Shown: in pieces, positions 16,400 through 24,994 of the stretch
How the letters are laid out: every line of letters begins with the position of its first letter
Numbering within the stretch: the stretch's first letter is position 1
DNA from: Bryobacterales bacterium
GTDB taxonomy: Bacteria > Acidobacteriota > Terriglobia > Bryobacterales > Bryobacteraceae
Direction of reading: 5' to 3'
DNA length: 39,923 bases
Assembly (NCBI GenBank): GCA_016789905.1
Contig: JAEUQC010000204.1
Coordinates: 1-39,923 of the forward strand
Translations under genes and position numbers: made by a program
The notes under the pieces: generated by a model
Told to the model about the DNA's origin: nothing
Databases searched by the model: none
The model's input: only the letters and a program-made list of their open reading frames with translations

Positions 16400-17485
16400 G
16401 TGCGGTCTTTATCACTCTTATTGGCCGGTACTGTGCTAGGCGCGGCGCCGGTGGGTTGGACGGACCTGCCGGTGGCGTTGCGCACTATACTCGCCCGGGG
16501 TGGCCTGGACCAGGGACGGTATGCCACCTGGCAGGCGAAACGGACCCAGGAGCTGCGAGTAAGGCTGGACAACGGATCGGCGGAACACGTCGCCTACTTT
16601 CTGCTGCAATCAAGGGCGTTTACCGATGCGCCGGCGCTTGACCCAATGCGGGAGGCACGCATTTACCTGCGATCCTTGAAACCGGACCGGTGGGACGCGT
16701 TTCTGGCAGGGGAGCCCGGCGGGGCCCCACTCAACGAACCGATACGCCGGCGGGCCGAGGCGTTCTGGCAAGCGGAGGCGCGCAATGAACGCCACCGCCT
16801 TCTGCGCGCGATGGCGGCTACGCTTGGATGGCGTTCCGAACAGATATTGGAAACCGCGTTCCGGTTCCTGCTGCAACGCTCTGAAGAAGACGACGCCGAT
16901 GCGCTATATCAGCGGCGAGGATTGAGCGCGGACCCGTTTCCGGCGACGATGCGGGCAGTGGAACGCGGACTAATGAAGACCGGCGGAGGGCGGGACGCGG
17001 TGCTGCTGGCGGGGCCAGGAGCAGAACTCGGATCCCGGTTTGGCGTTGACGATGCGCGGCCGGTACAGTCCACCCAGCCAGGAGCCCTGCTGGCGCTCAA
17101 TGGAAGAAAGCCCGCCCGGTTTGATTGCGTCGATATCCGGCAGGAAGTGGTGGACTCGCTGGCAGGCGGACCGTGCAAAGCGGCAAGGCTCGACATCGCA
17201 GGTGAAGCGCTGCCCGTGGAGAGCTATGATCTGGCGGTGGCGACGAATCTGCTCGTCTATCTGAACGAAGAAGAGTTGGGCGTGGCAATGGGGAATTTGG
17301 GGCGGGCGCTGCGGCCGGGCGGGTGCCTAGTCCATAACGACTCCCGGTTCGCGGCGCGGTTGTTTGGCGAGGCGGCTGGAATGCCCGTCATCTACTTTGA
17401 AAGCGTGGCGCTGGGACGGCGTGGAGGGCGCGAACAGATGGACCGTGTGGTGGTGCATTGCCGGCCTGTGGCGGGGCCCTTCTGA
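16400..17485 (+). CDS. Methyltransferase-like protein with N-terminal hydrophobic segment
   Basis: A 361-residue protein with a signal-like start (MRSLSLLLAGTVLGAAPVGW) and a C-terminal half like a class I SAM methyltransferase: SYDLAVATNLLVYLNEEELG then NLGRALRPGGCLVHNDSR, the post-motif II and III pattern. The usual glycine-rich motif I is weak (LLAGPGAELGSRFG). It starts at GTG 16400 with AGGA upstream; an overlapping ATG at 16392 is in another frame and stops quickly. A secreted methyltransferase is unlikely because SAM is cytoplasmic, so this is either a membrane-tethered enzyme facing inward, a mis-assigned start, or a family that no longer binds SAM. It precedes the TonB receptor by 39 bp. 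Confidence 0.68.
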   Translation: MRSLSLLLAGTVLGAAPVGWTDLPVALRTILARGGLDQGRYATWQAKRTQELRVRLDNGSAEHVAYFLLQSRAFTDAPALDPMREARIYLRSLKPDRWDAFLAGEPGGAPLNEPIRRRAEAFWQAEARNERHRLLRAMAATLGWRSEQILETAFRFLLQRSEEDDADALYQRRGLSADPFPATMRAVERGLMKTGGGRDAVLLAGPGAELGSRFGVDDARPVQSTQPGALLALNGRKPARFDCVDIRQEVVDSLAGGPCKAARLDIAGEALPVESYDLAVATNLLVYLNEEELGVAMGNLGRALRPGGCLVHNDSRFAARLFGEAAGMPVIYFESVALGRRGGREQMDRVVVHCRPVAGPF

Positions 17486-17524
17486 AATGTGAAATAATAG
17501 CGGGACTTTCCTTCAGGAGATCCT

Positions 17525-20500
17525 ATGTCGAGACTCGTACTGGCCGCCATGGTAGCGGCCGCCGCGCTTCCCGCCTTTGCCCAGCAGGGCCGGGGCAGCT
17601 ATTTTGGCACTGTGACTGATACCTCCGGGGCAGCGGTTCCGGGGGCAAAAGTAACGCTCACCAACGTCGCTACAAACACGGCGGTGAATACGGAAACCAA
17701 CGAGAGCGGACTGTATACGGCCACGGCGCTGCAGATTGGCGAGTACTCGATCAGTGTTGAGAAATCCGGGTTTAAGCGGGCGGTGCGCACGGGACTGACG
17801 CTACAGGTAGACCAGCGGGCGCAGGTGGATTTCCGGATGGACGTGGGCGGTGTGGCGGAGACGATTGAAGTGAAGGGCGAGGCGCCGCTGGTGGATACCG
17901 GGTCGGCGACGGTGGGCAAGGTGGTGGAGAACCGCCGAGTGGTGGAACTGCCGTTGAACGGACGGAACGCGCTGGCGCTAACGCTTCTGACGCCGAGTGT
18001 GAAATCGAATGCGGGGCCGACGAATTCGGGGTTCGGCGACCGGGGGATTCAGTTGTCGTCGATTTCGATTAACGGCGGGCCGAATGCGATGAACGCGCAG
18101 TCGCTGGACGGAGGCAACAATATTCAGAGCTATATCGGCGAAGTGGCGATCAACCCGGCGGTGGACGCGGTGGAGGAGTTCAAAGTACAAACGGGCGTGA
18201 TGTCGGCTGAGTATGGTTTCACGGGCGGCGGAGTTATTAACATGGTGACTAAGTCCGGCACGAACCAGTTACACGGATCGCTGTACGAATTCTTGCGCAA
18301 TGACAAACTGGACGCGCGGAATACGTTCGCGGCGGCGAAGCCTCCCTTCCGCTATAACCAGTATGGCGTGGCGGTGGGCGGACCGGTCATCAAGGACAAA
18401 ACCTTCTTCTTCGGCAACTGGGAACAGTACGACTACCGGCGGTCCACGTCGCCGATCGGCTCGATGCCGACGGAGCGGCAGCGGAACGGCGATTTCGGCG
18501 ATCTGCTCGGCACCAACGGCGCCTTGATTCCGATCTACGATCCGGCGACGACGAGCGGGCTGACCCGATCGGTGTTCCCCAATAACCGTATTCCGGCGAG
18601 TCGCATGGACCCGGTTTCGCTGAAGATAAACGAGTTTTATCCGCTTCCGAACCGGACGCCAACCAATGCCTTCACAAATGCCAATAACTTCCTGAATGTC
18701 GCCAGTGAAGTCCGGAGCATGCGGCAGTACACGGGTAAGATCGACCACCGGTTCAGCGACAAGAACTCGTTGTTTGGACGCTACTCCTACTTCTTGCACA
18801 AGACCGATAACGGAGGAAGCGTGTACCCGAACCCGGTCGTCGCCAAGCGCGACGACGCGCTGGAGAACAAGAATTTTGCGTTGTCGGACACGCATAGCTT
18901 CACGCCGACGATGTTGAACGAACTTCGCGTGGGCGCCACGCGCGGCTATTTTCCCTTTATCGTGCGGAGTTTTGGCGGCGGATGGCCGCAGAAGTTGGGC
19001 CTGCCGGCTTCGGTGCCGGCCGATACATTCCCAGGAATCAGCAATGGGCTGCCGGGTTTCAACACGGGCACGGCGGGGCTGCGGGCGAGCATCAATTTGC
19101 AGTTTTTCGATATGTTGACGAAGATCGCCGGCAATCACACGATGAAGGCCGGCGTCGACATTCGGACCTTGCAAGGAAACAACCTGCAGCGGTCGTCTCC
19201 GTCGGGCAGCTTTAACTTTACGAGCGGGCTGACCGGGAATCCGGGCGCGCCGGCAGGGACTGGGTCGGCGTACGCGACCTTCCTGCTGGGCGAAGTGGCG
19301 AGTGCGAGCGGCACCACGCATTCCGGCGAGAGCCAGCGCGGGAAGAGCTACTCAGTGTTTCTGCAGGACGATTGGAAGCTGACGCGCCGGTTGACACTGA
19401 ACCTCGGTTTGCGTTGGGACTACCAGACGCAACCGGTGGAAGTGAACAACGGCATGACCAACTTCGATCCGACAATCCGATTGAGCAACGGGCTGCTGGG
19501 CGCGACCGTATTCGCCGGCGCCGATGGGCAGCCGCGCAGTTTCCGGGAGGCGGACCTGAACGACTTTGCACCTCGCATCGGCTTGGCGTACGATCTGTTC
19601 GGCGGCGGGAAAACGGTGTTCCGGGCGGGCTATGGGATTTACTATCCTTCGCAGTTCTGGCGGAACAACTATGGCAGCGTGAACGGCTTTGCCAATACCT
19701 CCACCTCCTATCCGTCGAGCAACCCGAACGTCAAGGCGTTCCAGTTCAGCGCCGGGTTCCCGAGCCCGCTGTTGCAGCCGGCGGGGCGCGCGCTTGGGCC
19801 GAATGCGTTTTTGGGCCAGGGCACCAGCTACGAAGAAAAGATGGGCACGACGCCGATGTCGCAGCAATTAACAGCATCGGTGCAGCACCAACTTCCCGGG
19901 CGGGTTCTGGTTGACGTTAGCTATAGCGGCAACCAAGGGAGCCACTTCACATTGGCCGCGGGCGGGTGGAACATGAACCAACTGGACAACCAGTATCTGG
20001 GCTTGGGCCTGGCGCTGCAGGATCAGGTGCCGAACCCGAACCGGGGCCTTGTGCCAGGGGCTTTGGGCAACGCAACGATCACGAGGGAACAGTCACTGCT
20101 TCCCTTCCCTCACTACCAAGGGATCGCGGTGCGTAGCCCGCGCATGGGTAACTTCAATTCCCACCTCATTATTGTGAGCGTAGAGAAGCGGATGTCGAAG
20201 GGGCTGACGTTCATGGTGAACTTCACGGGCGGCAAGATCATCTCCGAGGGCTTAGGAACGCCGGTGGACTTTGGCGCGATCGAGCAGACGAACCAGACTG
20301 CGTATCAGGACGGCAGATTCAATCGCCGGCTGGAGCGGAGCGTCGACCCGACCGACGTGTCGAAGCGGGCGGTGGTGAGCCTCCTATACGAACTGCCCTT
20401 CGGCAAGGGCGCGGGCATGGTGAATAAGTTGATCGGCGGTTGGCAGATCAACACGATCGGCATCATGCAGACGGGCCTGCCGGTGATCATCGGTGGCGCG

Positions 20501-20887
20501 AACAACTTCCGGGCGTCGCGGCCAAATTCGACGGGAGAGTCGGCAAAGCTGGACAATCCGACGGCGTCGAAGTGGTTCAACACCGAAGCTTTTGTAAACC
20601 CGGCGATCTACACGTTCGGTAACATTGGGCGCGCGTTGCCCGATGTGCGCGGACCGGGGACGTTCAACTGGGATTTGAGCTTTATAAAGAACACCCGGGT
20701 TACCGAGCGGGTAAACCTTCAGTTCCGGGCGGAGATGTTCAACTTCATGAACAACGTGAATCTTGGACTTCCGAACGGCGGCTTCGCCGCCGGGCCGAAT
20801 GGCAGAAACCAGAGCGGCACGTTTGCTACGATCACTTCAGCGCGTGACGCGCGGAACATCCAACTGGGTTTGAAGCTCCTATTCTAA
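17525..20887 (+). CDS. TonB-dependent receptor, Oar-like, with carboxypeptidase-regulatory-like domain
   Basis: A 1120-residue outer-membrane beta-barrel. A signal peptide (MSRLVLAAMVAAAALPAFAQ) is followed by a beta-sandwich regulatory domain (GTVTDTSGAAVPGAKVTLTN, about 27-110). The plug follows (RVVELPLNGRNALALTLLTP; EEFKVQTGVMSAEYGFTGGG; INMVTKSGTNQLHGSLYEF). The rest is a large barrel ending in an aromatic residue (IQLGLKLLF). This architecture is greatly expanded in Acidobacteriota and is thought to import oligosaccharides or other large solutes; the substrate is not readable. AGGAGAT lies before the ATG. It heads a tight rightward operon: the next gene starts on the base after its stop. 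Confidence 0.93.
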   Translation: MSRLVLAAMVAAAALPAFAQQGRGSYFGTVTDTSGAAVPGAKVTLTNVATNTAVNTETNESGLYTATALQIGEYSISVEKSGFKRAVRTGLTLQVDQRAQVDFRMDVGGVAETIEVKGEAPLVDTGSATVGKVVENRRVVELPLNGRNALALTLLTPSVKSNAGPTNSGFGDRGIQLSSISINGGPNAMNAQSLDGGNNIQSYIGEVAINPAVDAVEEFKVQTGVMSAEYGFTGGGVINMVTKSGTNQLHGSLYEFLRNDKLDARNTFAAAKPPFRYNQYGVAVGGPVIKDKTFFFGNWEQYDYRRSTSPIGSMPTERQRNGDFGDLLGTNGALIPIYDPATTSGLTRSVFPNNRIPASRMDPVSLKINEFYPLPNRTPTNAFTNANNFLNVASEVRSMRQYTGKIDHRFSDKNSLFGRYSYFLHKTDNGGSVYPNPVVAKRDDALENKNFALSDTHSFTPTMLNELRVGATRGYFPFIVRSFGGGWPQKLGLPASVPADTFPGISNGLPGFNTGTAGLRASINLQFFDMLTKIAGNHTMKAGVDIRTLQGNNLQRSSPSGSFNFTSGLTGNPGAPAGTGSAYATFLLGEVASASGTTHSGESQRGKSYSVFLQDDWKLTRRLTLNLGLRWDYQTQPVEVNNGMTNFDPTIRLSNGLLGATVFAGADGQPRSFREADLNDFAPRIGLAYDLFGGGKTVFRAGYGIYYPSQFWRNNYGSVNGFANTSTSYPSSNPNVKAFQFSAGFPSPLLQPAGRALGPNAFLGQGTSYEEKMGTTPMSQQLTASVQHQLPGRVLVDVSYSGNQGSHFTLAAGGWNMNQLDNQYLGLGLALQDQVPNPNRGLVPGALGNATITREQSLLPFPHYQGIAVRSPRMGNFNSHLIIVSVEKRMSKGLTFMVNFTGGKIISEGLGTPVDFGAIEQTNQTAYQDGRFNRRLERSVDPTDVSKRAVVSLLYELPFGKGAGMVNKLIGGWQINTIGIMQTGLPVIIGGANNFRASRPNSTGESAKLDNPTASKWFNTEAFVNPAIYTFGNIGRALPDVRGPGTFNWDLSFIKNTRVTERVNLQFRAEMFNFMNNVNLGLPNGGFAAGPNGRNQSGTFATITSARDARNIQLGLKLLF

Positions 20888-21748
20888 ATGAGACTATTGC
20901 TAGGTATTTTCGCGGGGGCATTGGCATTTGCGGCCGATGCTCCTTATATCTCAGCCGGGTTCCTCACGATTCCGGCGGAGGTAAAACTGGGACCAATGTC
21001 GGCCGTGGAGGTGGACCGAAAGGGCAACACCTACGTGCTGCACCGGGGGGAGCCACCATTGCTGGCGTTCGACAAGAACGGAAAGTATAAAGGCGGATTT
21101 GGTTCGGGCGAGTTCAAGGTGGCGCACGGGTTGCGCGCCGACAGAGACGGCAATGTGTGGACGACCGATAACGGTCTGCACATACTGCGCAAGTTTTCGC
21201 CGAAGGGCGAAGTGCTGGCGACGCTGGGCGAAAAAGGAGTGGCGGGCGGAGATGAGAAGCATTTCCGGGCGCCGGACGACTTGGTATTCGCGGCCAACGG
21301 GGACATCTATGTGGCCGATTCGGGGAACGGGCGGATTGTGCATTTGAATAAGAACGGGCAGTTCGTTTCCCAGTTCGGCAAGAAGGGGAAAGACAAGGGG
21401 CAATTCGCCACCGCGCATGGACTGGGAATTGACTCAAAGGACCGGATTTATGTTGCCGACCGGGGAAACAGACGGGTGCAGGTATTCGCTTCGTCGGGCG
21501 AGTTTCTGGCCGAATGGGGCGGGTTTGGCAATCCGTTTGGGTTGTTAGTGGTTGGTAAGCAGCTTATCGTAAGTGAAGGCGATATCAACCGGATGTTCCA
21601 TTTTGATTTGGACACGGGGAAGATTGTAAATGAATGGGGGGACGCGCAGACGCTGCAACTGCCCCACCTGATGTCAACGGACCGCAAAGGCAACCTGTAC
21701 GTAGCCGAAGTGAATGGAAAACGCGTACAGATATTCCGGAGAAGATAA
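20888..21748 (+). CDS. Secreted NHL-repeat beta-propeller protein
   Basis: A 286-residue exported protein. The signal peptide is MRLLLGIFAGALAFAADA, and the rest is a six-bladed NHL propeller with recurring blades such as APDDLVFAANGDIYVADSGN, GLGIDSKDRIYVADRGNRRV and LMSTDRKGNLYVAEVNGKRV. NHL propellers bind ligands or partner proteins; a few are peptidyl-amidating lyases or lactonases, but no such active site is evident here. Its ATG directly follows the TAA of the TonB receptor with no gap, so translational coupling is likely. It probably acts in the periplasm with the receptor or with the following DUF1549 protein. Confidence 0.88.
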   Translation: MRLLLGIFAGALAFAADAPYISAGFLTIPAEVKLGPMSAVEVDRKGNTYVLHRGEPPLLAFDKNGKYKGGFGSGEFKVAHGLRADRDGNVWTTDNGLHILRKFSPKGEVLATLGEKGVAGGDEKHFRAPDDLVFAANGDIYVADSGNGRIVHLNKNGQFVSQFGKKGKDKGQFATAHGLGIDSKDRIYVADRGNRRVQVFASSGEFLAEWGGFGNPFGLLVVGKQLIVSEGDINRMFHFDLDTGKIVNEWGDAQTLQLPHLMSTDRKGNLYVAEVNGKRVQIFRRR

Positions 21749-21750
21749 CG

Positions 21751-23583
21751 ATGCGATTCGGATTGCTGTTACTGCCCGCCGTGCTGCTGGCCCAAACGCC
21801 GGCGCCAAAGCTTTCGCACCAGGACGCCGAGGCGTTCGAACAAGCGCACAAGCCGCTGATCCAGCCGGAGGCGCCGCGGTCGAAGGACGTAGCGGCGACG
21901 ACGGCGAAAGTAGCCGGGGCACTGCCGTCGCGAGCGGGGGCGGGAGCAGTGGCGCGGCGGAATTTTATCGACGGATTTGTATTCGGGAAGATGGCGGCCG
22001 ACAGAGTGCCCCACGCGCCACTGGCTGGCGACGAGGAGTTCGCGCGGCGGGCCTGGCTGGACGCGACGGGCCGGATTCCGGCGCCGGCGGAGATGGCGGC
22101 GTTCCTGGCCGACAAATCGCCGGGAAAGCGCGAGCGGCTAATCGATTCGCTTACGGCCTCCGACGCGTTCGTGGATAAGTGGACCTATTATTTTGAGGAC
22201 CTGTTCCGCGCCGGCGGACGGATGGGATCGGGCCTGAACCTGTTCCACTATTGGGTGCGGGAGTGGTTGAAGCTGGACCGGCCCTACAACGAAGTGGTGA
22301 CGGACCTTCTGACGGGTGCGGGAAAATCGAGCTTCTCGGTGCCGGGCGCGCTGTACTACCAGCGCGATTTTGTGAAGGCGAAGGACGACCCGGAAGCGCC
22401 GGACGCACATGACCTGGTGAACCAGCCGGACACGGTGGATGAGTTTACGGTGACTTACTCCAAAGTCTTCTTAGGTATCAGCATGGCCTGTATCTCCTGC
22501 CATGACGGCGCGGGACACCTGGAGAAGGTCAATCTGTTTCTGGTGAAAAAGAAGCGGGAAGAGTTTTTTAGCCAGGCGGCGTTTTTCGGCAAGACGCGCC
22601 AGATCATGAACTGGGAAAACGGCTACCAGGCCAACACCGAATACACCGTGGACGATGAGGCGCCCGGTTATGACCGGAAGGCGGAGAGCATTCTACGGGT
22701 GCCCCGGCGAGGGACAGGGCTATCGCAGCCGCGCTTCATTTTGACCGGCGAGGCGCCACGCGAAGGCGAAAACGCGCGCGACGGGCTGGCGCGCATGATG
22801 ACCGGCCACGTGCAGTTCCGGCGCGCTTTCGTGAACCGGATTTGGAGCGAATTGATGGGGTTCGGCATTGTGGAACCGGTGGACGATTTTGACCTGGCGC
22901 GATACGACGCCAAGAACCCGCCGCCGGCGCCATGGACGGTGCAGCCATCGAACCCGGCATTACTGGACGCGATGGCGGAGGATTTTGGAGCGAACAAGTA
23001 TAGTTTCCGCCACGTGGTGCGGACGATTATGAAATCGAGCGCGTACCAATTGTCTTCGAGTTTTCCGGGAGATTGGCAGGAGAGCTACACCCCTTACTAT
23101 GCGCGTAAGTATGTACGGATGCTGACGGCGCCTGAGTTACACGACGCCATTGCGCTGGCGACCGGGCGGCCGGGCACATTTTCGAGCGGAACCGAACGGG
23201 TAGGCATGGCTATGCAGATGCCGGAGCCGGGGAAAGCGGGCGGCGACGTAAAGACGTTCATGCGGACATTCGGGCAGGCGAGCCGCGATGACATGCCGAA
23301 GAAGGTGCCTGCCAGTTCGCTGCAGGCGATGCTGCTGATGCAATCGAAGGTAGTGACAGAGCGGGTGAATTCATCGAAGGGCGGGCTGCTGGCGACACTG
23401 CTCGATAAGACGGCCGATGACCGGGGGCTGGTGGAACAGTTATACCTGCATACGGTTTCGCGGAAGCCATCGGGCGCGGAGCTGCAGGTGGGGCTGGAGG
23501 CGCTGCGGAAAGACCGGCGGCGCGGCGCGGAGAATCTGCAATGGGCGCTGCTGAATTCGCCTGAGTTTTTGTTCAACTACTGA
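21751..23583 (+). CDS. Secreted DUF1549/DUF1553 (PSCyt2/PSD1) protein with one haem c motif
   Basis: A 610-residue exported protein. A signal peptide (MRFGLLLLPAVLLAQ) is followed by the DUF1549 region (FARRAWLDATGRIPAPAEMA, SDAFVDKWTYYFEDLFR). A haem-attachment motif CISCH follows at 247-251. The C-terminal DUF1553 region (FRRAFVNRIWSELMGFGIVE; LYLHTVSRKPSGAELQVG; NSPEFLFNY) closes the protein. These domains were named in Planctomycetes and almost always pair with DUF1501 proteins, as here. The biochemical role is not established. The start at 21751 follows the NHL stop by two bases; a longer upstream frame overlaps the NHL gene and would lose the signal peptide. Confidence 0.9.
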   Translation: MRFGLLLLPAVLLAQTPAPKLSHQDAEAFEQAHKPLIQPEAPRSKDVAATTAKVAGALPSRAGAGAVARRNFIDGFVFGKMAADRVPHAPLAGDEEFARRAWLDATGRIPAPAEMAAFLADKSPGKRERLIDSLTASDAFVDKWTYYFEDLFRAGGRMGSGLNLFHYWVREWLKLDRPYNEVVTDLLTGAGKSSFSVPGALYYQRDFVKAKDDPEAPDAHDLVNQPDTVDEFTVTYSKVFLGISMACISCHDGAGHLEKVNLFLVKKKREEFFSQAAFFGKTRQIMNWENGYQANTEYTVDDEAPGYDRKAESILRVPRRGTGLSQPRFILTGEAPREGENARDGLARMMTGHVQFRRAFVNRIWSELMGFGIVEPVDDFDLARYDAKNPPPAPWTVQPSNPALLDAMAEDFGANKYSFRHVVRTIMKSSAYQLSSSFPGDWQESYTPYYARKYVRMLTAPELHDAIALATGRPGTFSSGTERVGMAMQMPEPGKAGGDVKTFMRTFGQASRDDMPKKVPASSLQAMLLMQSKVVTERVNSSKGGLLATLLDKTADDRGLVEQLYLHTVSRKPSGAELQVGLEALRKDRRRGAENLQWALLNSPEFLFNY

Positions 23584-23593
23584 GGAGCAAGAC

Positions 23594-24994
23594 ATGGACA
23601 AGCGAGTATCCGAGTTTTTGCGCACACGCCGGGACATGCTGCGATTTGGGGGGCACGGGCTGCTGGGCGCGTTTGCCAGCCAGGCGGCGCTGCCGATGCG
23701 GGTGAGCGCGGCGGGGCGGGCGAATCCGCGCGGTTCGGCGAGGTTCTGCATCCTGATCGAGTTGGCCGGGGCGTTGAGCCACGTCGATTCGTTCGACTTC
23801 AAGGAAGACGCGGGAACGCAGAAGGATTTCGACGTCCGGAAGATCAAGGACGATTTGTACTTGCCGTACCGGTTGTTTCCGGAGTTGTCGAAGGAGATGG
23901 ACAAGATCGCTGTGGTGCGATCCATGAAGAGTCATGAAGTGGTTCATTTCCGGGGTCAATATTACACGCAAGCTGGGCGGCCGCTGAACCCGGCGCAGGC
24001 GACGGAGATACCGTCGGTGGGTTCGGTGATCAGTTTTGAATTGGACAAACAGCGGAAAGAGAAGGACTCGTTTCCGACCTACATCGGCTGTAACTTGGAC
24101 ACATCGGGGTGCGGGGCGCTATCGACGGGATTCATGCCGCCGCGGTTTTCCGTGCTGGACGTGAACTTAAAAGAGGGGTCGGCTTCGGCGCCGGGCGGAG
24201 CGGAAGCGATGGCGGTGCTGGAGGAGCGCTACCGGATTCTGGCGAAGCTGGACGAAGTGAACGCGAAGGCGCGGGCGGGGCGAGACCAGCGGTTCGGGTC
24301 GTTCCGGGATTTTCAGCAATCGGCGTATCAGTTGTTGGGCGATGCGCGGTGGCCGATGGCGTTCAAGATGTCGAAAGAGGAGATCGAGCGGTACGGAGAC
24401 AACTCGGTGGGGCTGGGCTGTTTGTTCGCCCGCAACGCAGTGAAGGCGGACGCCGGGACGCGCTACATACACATCACGCATCCGGACTGGGATCACCACC
24501 GGAACATCTATAATCACGCGTCGAAGAGCAACCACTACATTCGCTGTAACGAGTTTGACCGGGCGATGGCTTCCCTGCTCCGGGACCTGGCGGCGGAGCC
24601 GTCGCCGCGGCAGCCTGGCAAGACGCTGCTGGATGAAACGATGGTGGTGATGGCGACCGAGTTCGGGCGTGTGCCGGGAGCGTTGAACGGGATTGCCGGA
24701 CGGCACCATTACAACCTGGCGTACGTGTCGCTGTTCGCCGGCGGCGGCGTGAAGGGCGGGCGGATTATCGGCAAGACGGACGCGGCTGGTGAGCACGTGA
24801 TCGACACCGGATGGAAGTACAAGAAGCAGCAGATTAAGACCGAGAACATCTATGCGTCGATCTATTCGGCGATGGGGATTGACTGGACGAAGACGATCAC
24901 CAACACGCCGTCAAAACGGGCGTACCGGTATGTGGATCCGCTCGGGGCGACCGAGATGGTGATGGACGACGAGATCGCGGATCTGTTCGTGTAA
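23594..24994 (+). CDS. DUF1501 family protein, Tat-exported, sulfatase-like fold
   Basis: A 466-residue protein with a twin-arginine signal (RTRRDMLRFGGHGLLGAFAS, residues 10-29). The body has the alkaline-phosphatase-superfamily pattern of DUF1501. It includes ILIELAGALSHVDSFD near 55, a histidine-rich probable metal site THPDWDHHRNIYNH, then VMATEFGRVPG and GRHHYNLAYVSLFAGGGVKG. DUF1501 enzymes are unassigned but are relatives of sulfatases. Here the usual pairing with a DUF1549/1553 haem protein holds, with only ten bases between the two genes. The stop overlaps the next start as TAATG. Confidence 0.9.
   Translation: MDKRVSEFLRTRRDMLRFGGHGLLGAFASQAALPMRVSAAGRANPRGSARFCILIELAGALSHVDSFDFKEDAGTQKDFDVRKIKDDLYLPYRLFPELSKEMDKIAVVRSMKSHEVVHFRGQYYTQAGRPLNPAQATEIPSVGSVISFELDKQRKEKDSFPTYIGCNLDTSGCGALSTGFMPPRFSVLDVNLKEGSASAPGGAEAMAVLEERYRILAKLDEVNAKARAGRDQRFGSFRDFQQSAYQLLGDARWPMAFKMSKEEIERYGDNSVGLGCLFARNAVKADAGTRYIHITHPDWDHHRNIYNHASKSNHYIRCNEFDRAMASLLRDLAAEPSPRQPGKTLLDETMVVMATEFGRVPGALNGIAGRHHYNLAYVSLFAGGGVKGGRIIGKTDAAGEHVIDTGWKYKKQQIKTENIYASIYSAMGIDWTKTITNTPSKRAYRYVDPLGATEMVMDDEIADLFV

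Noticed and set aside
18269..19321. Leftward open frame of 350 codons inside the first TonB receptor
   Set aside because: It is antisense to an unmistakable receptor gene and encodes Arg-rich sequence without domains.
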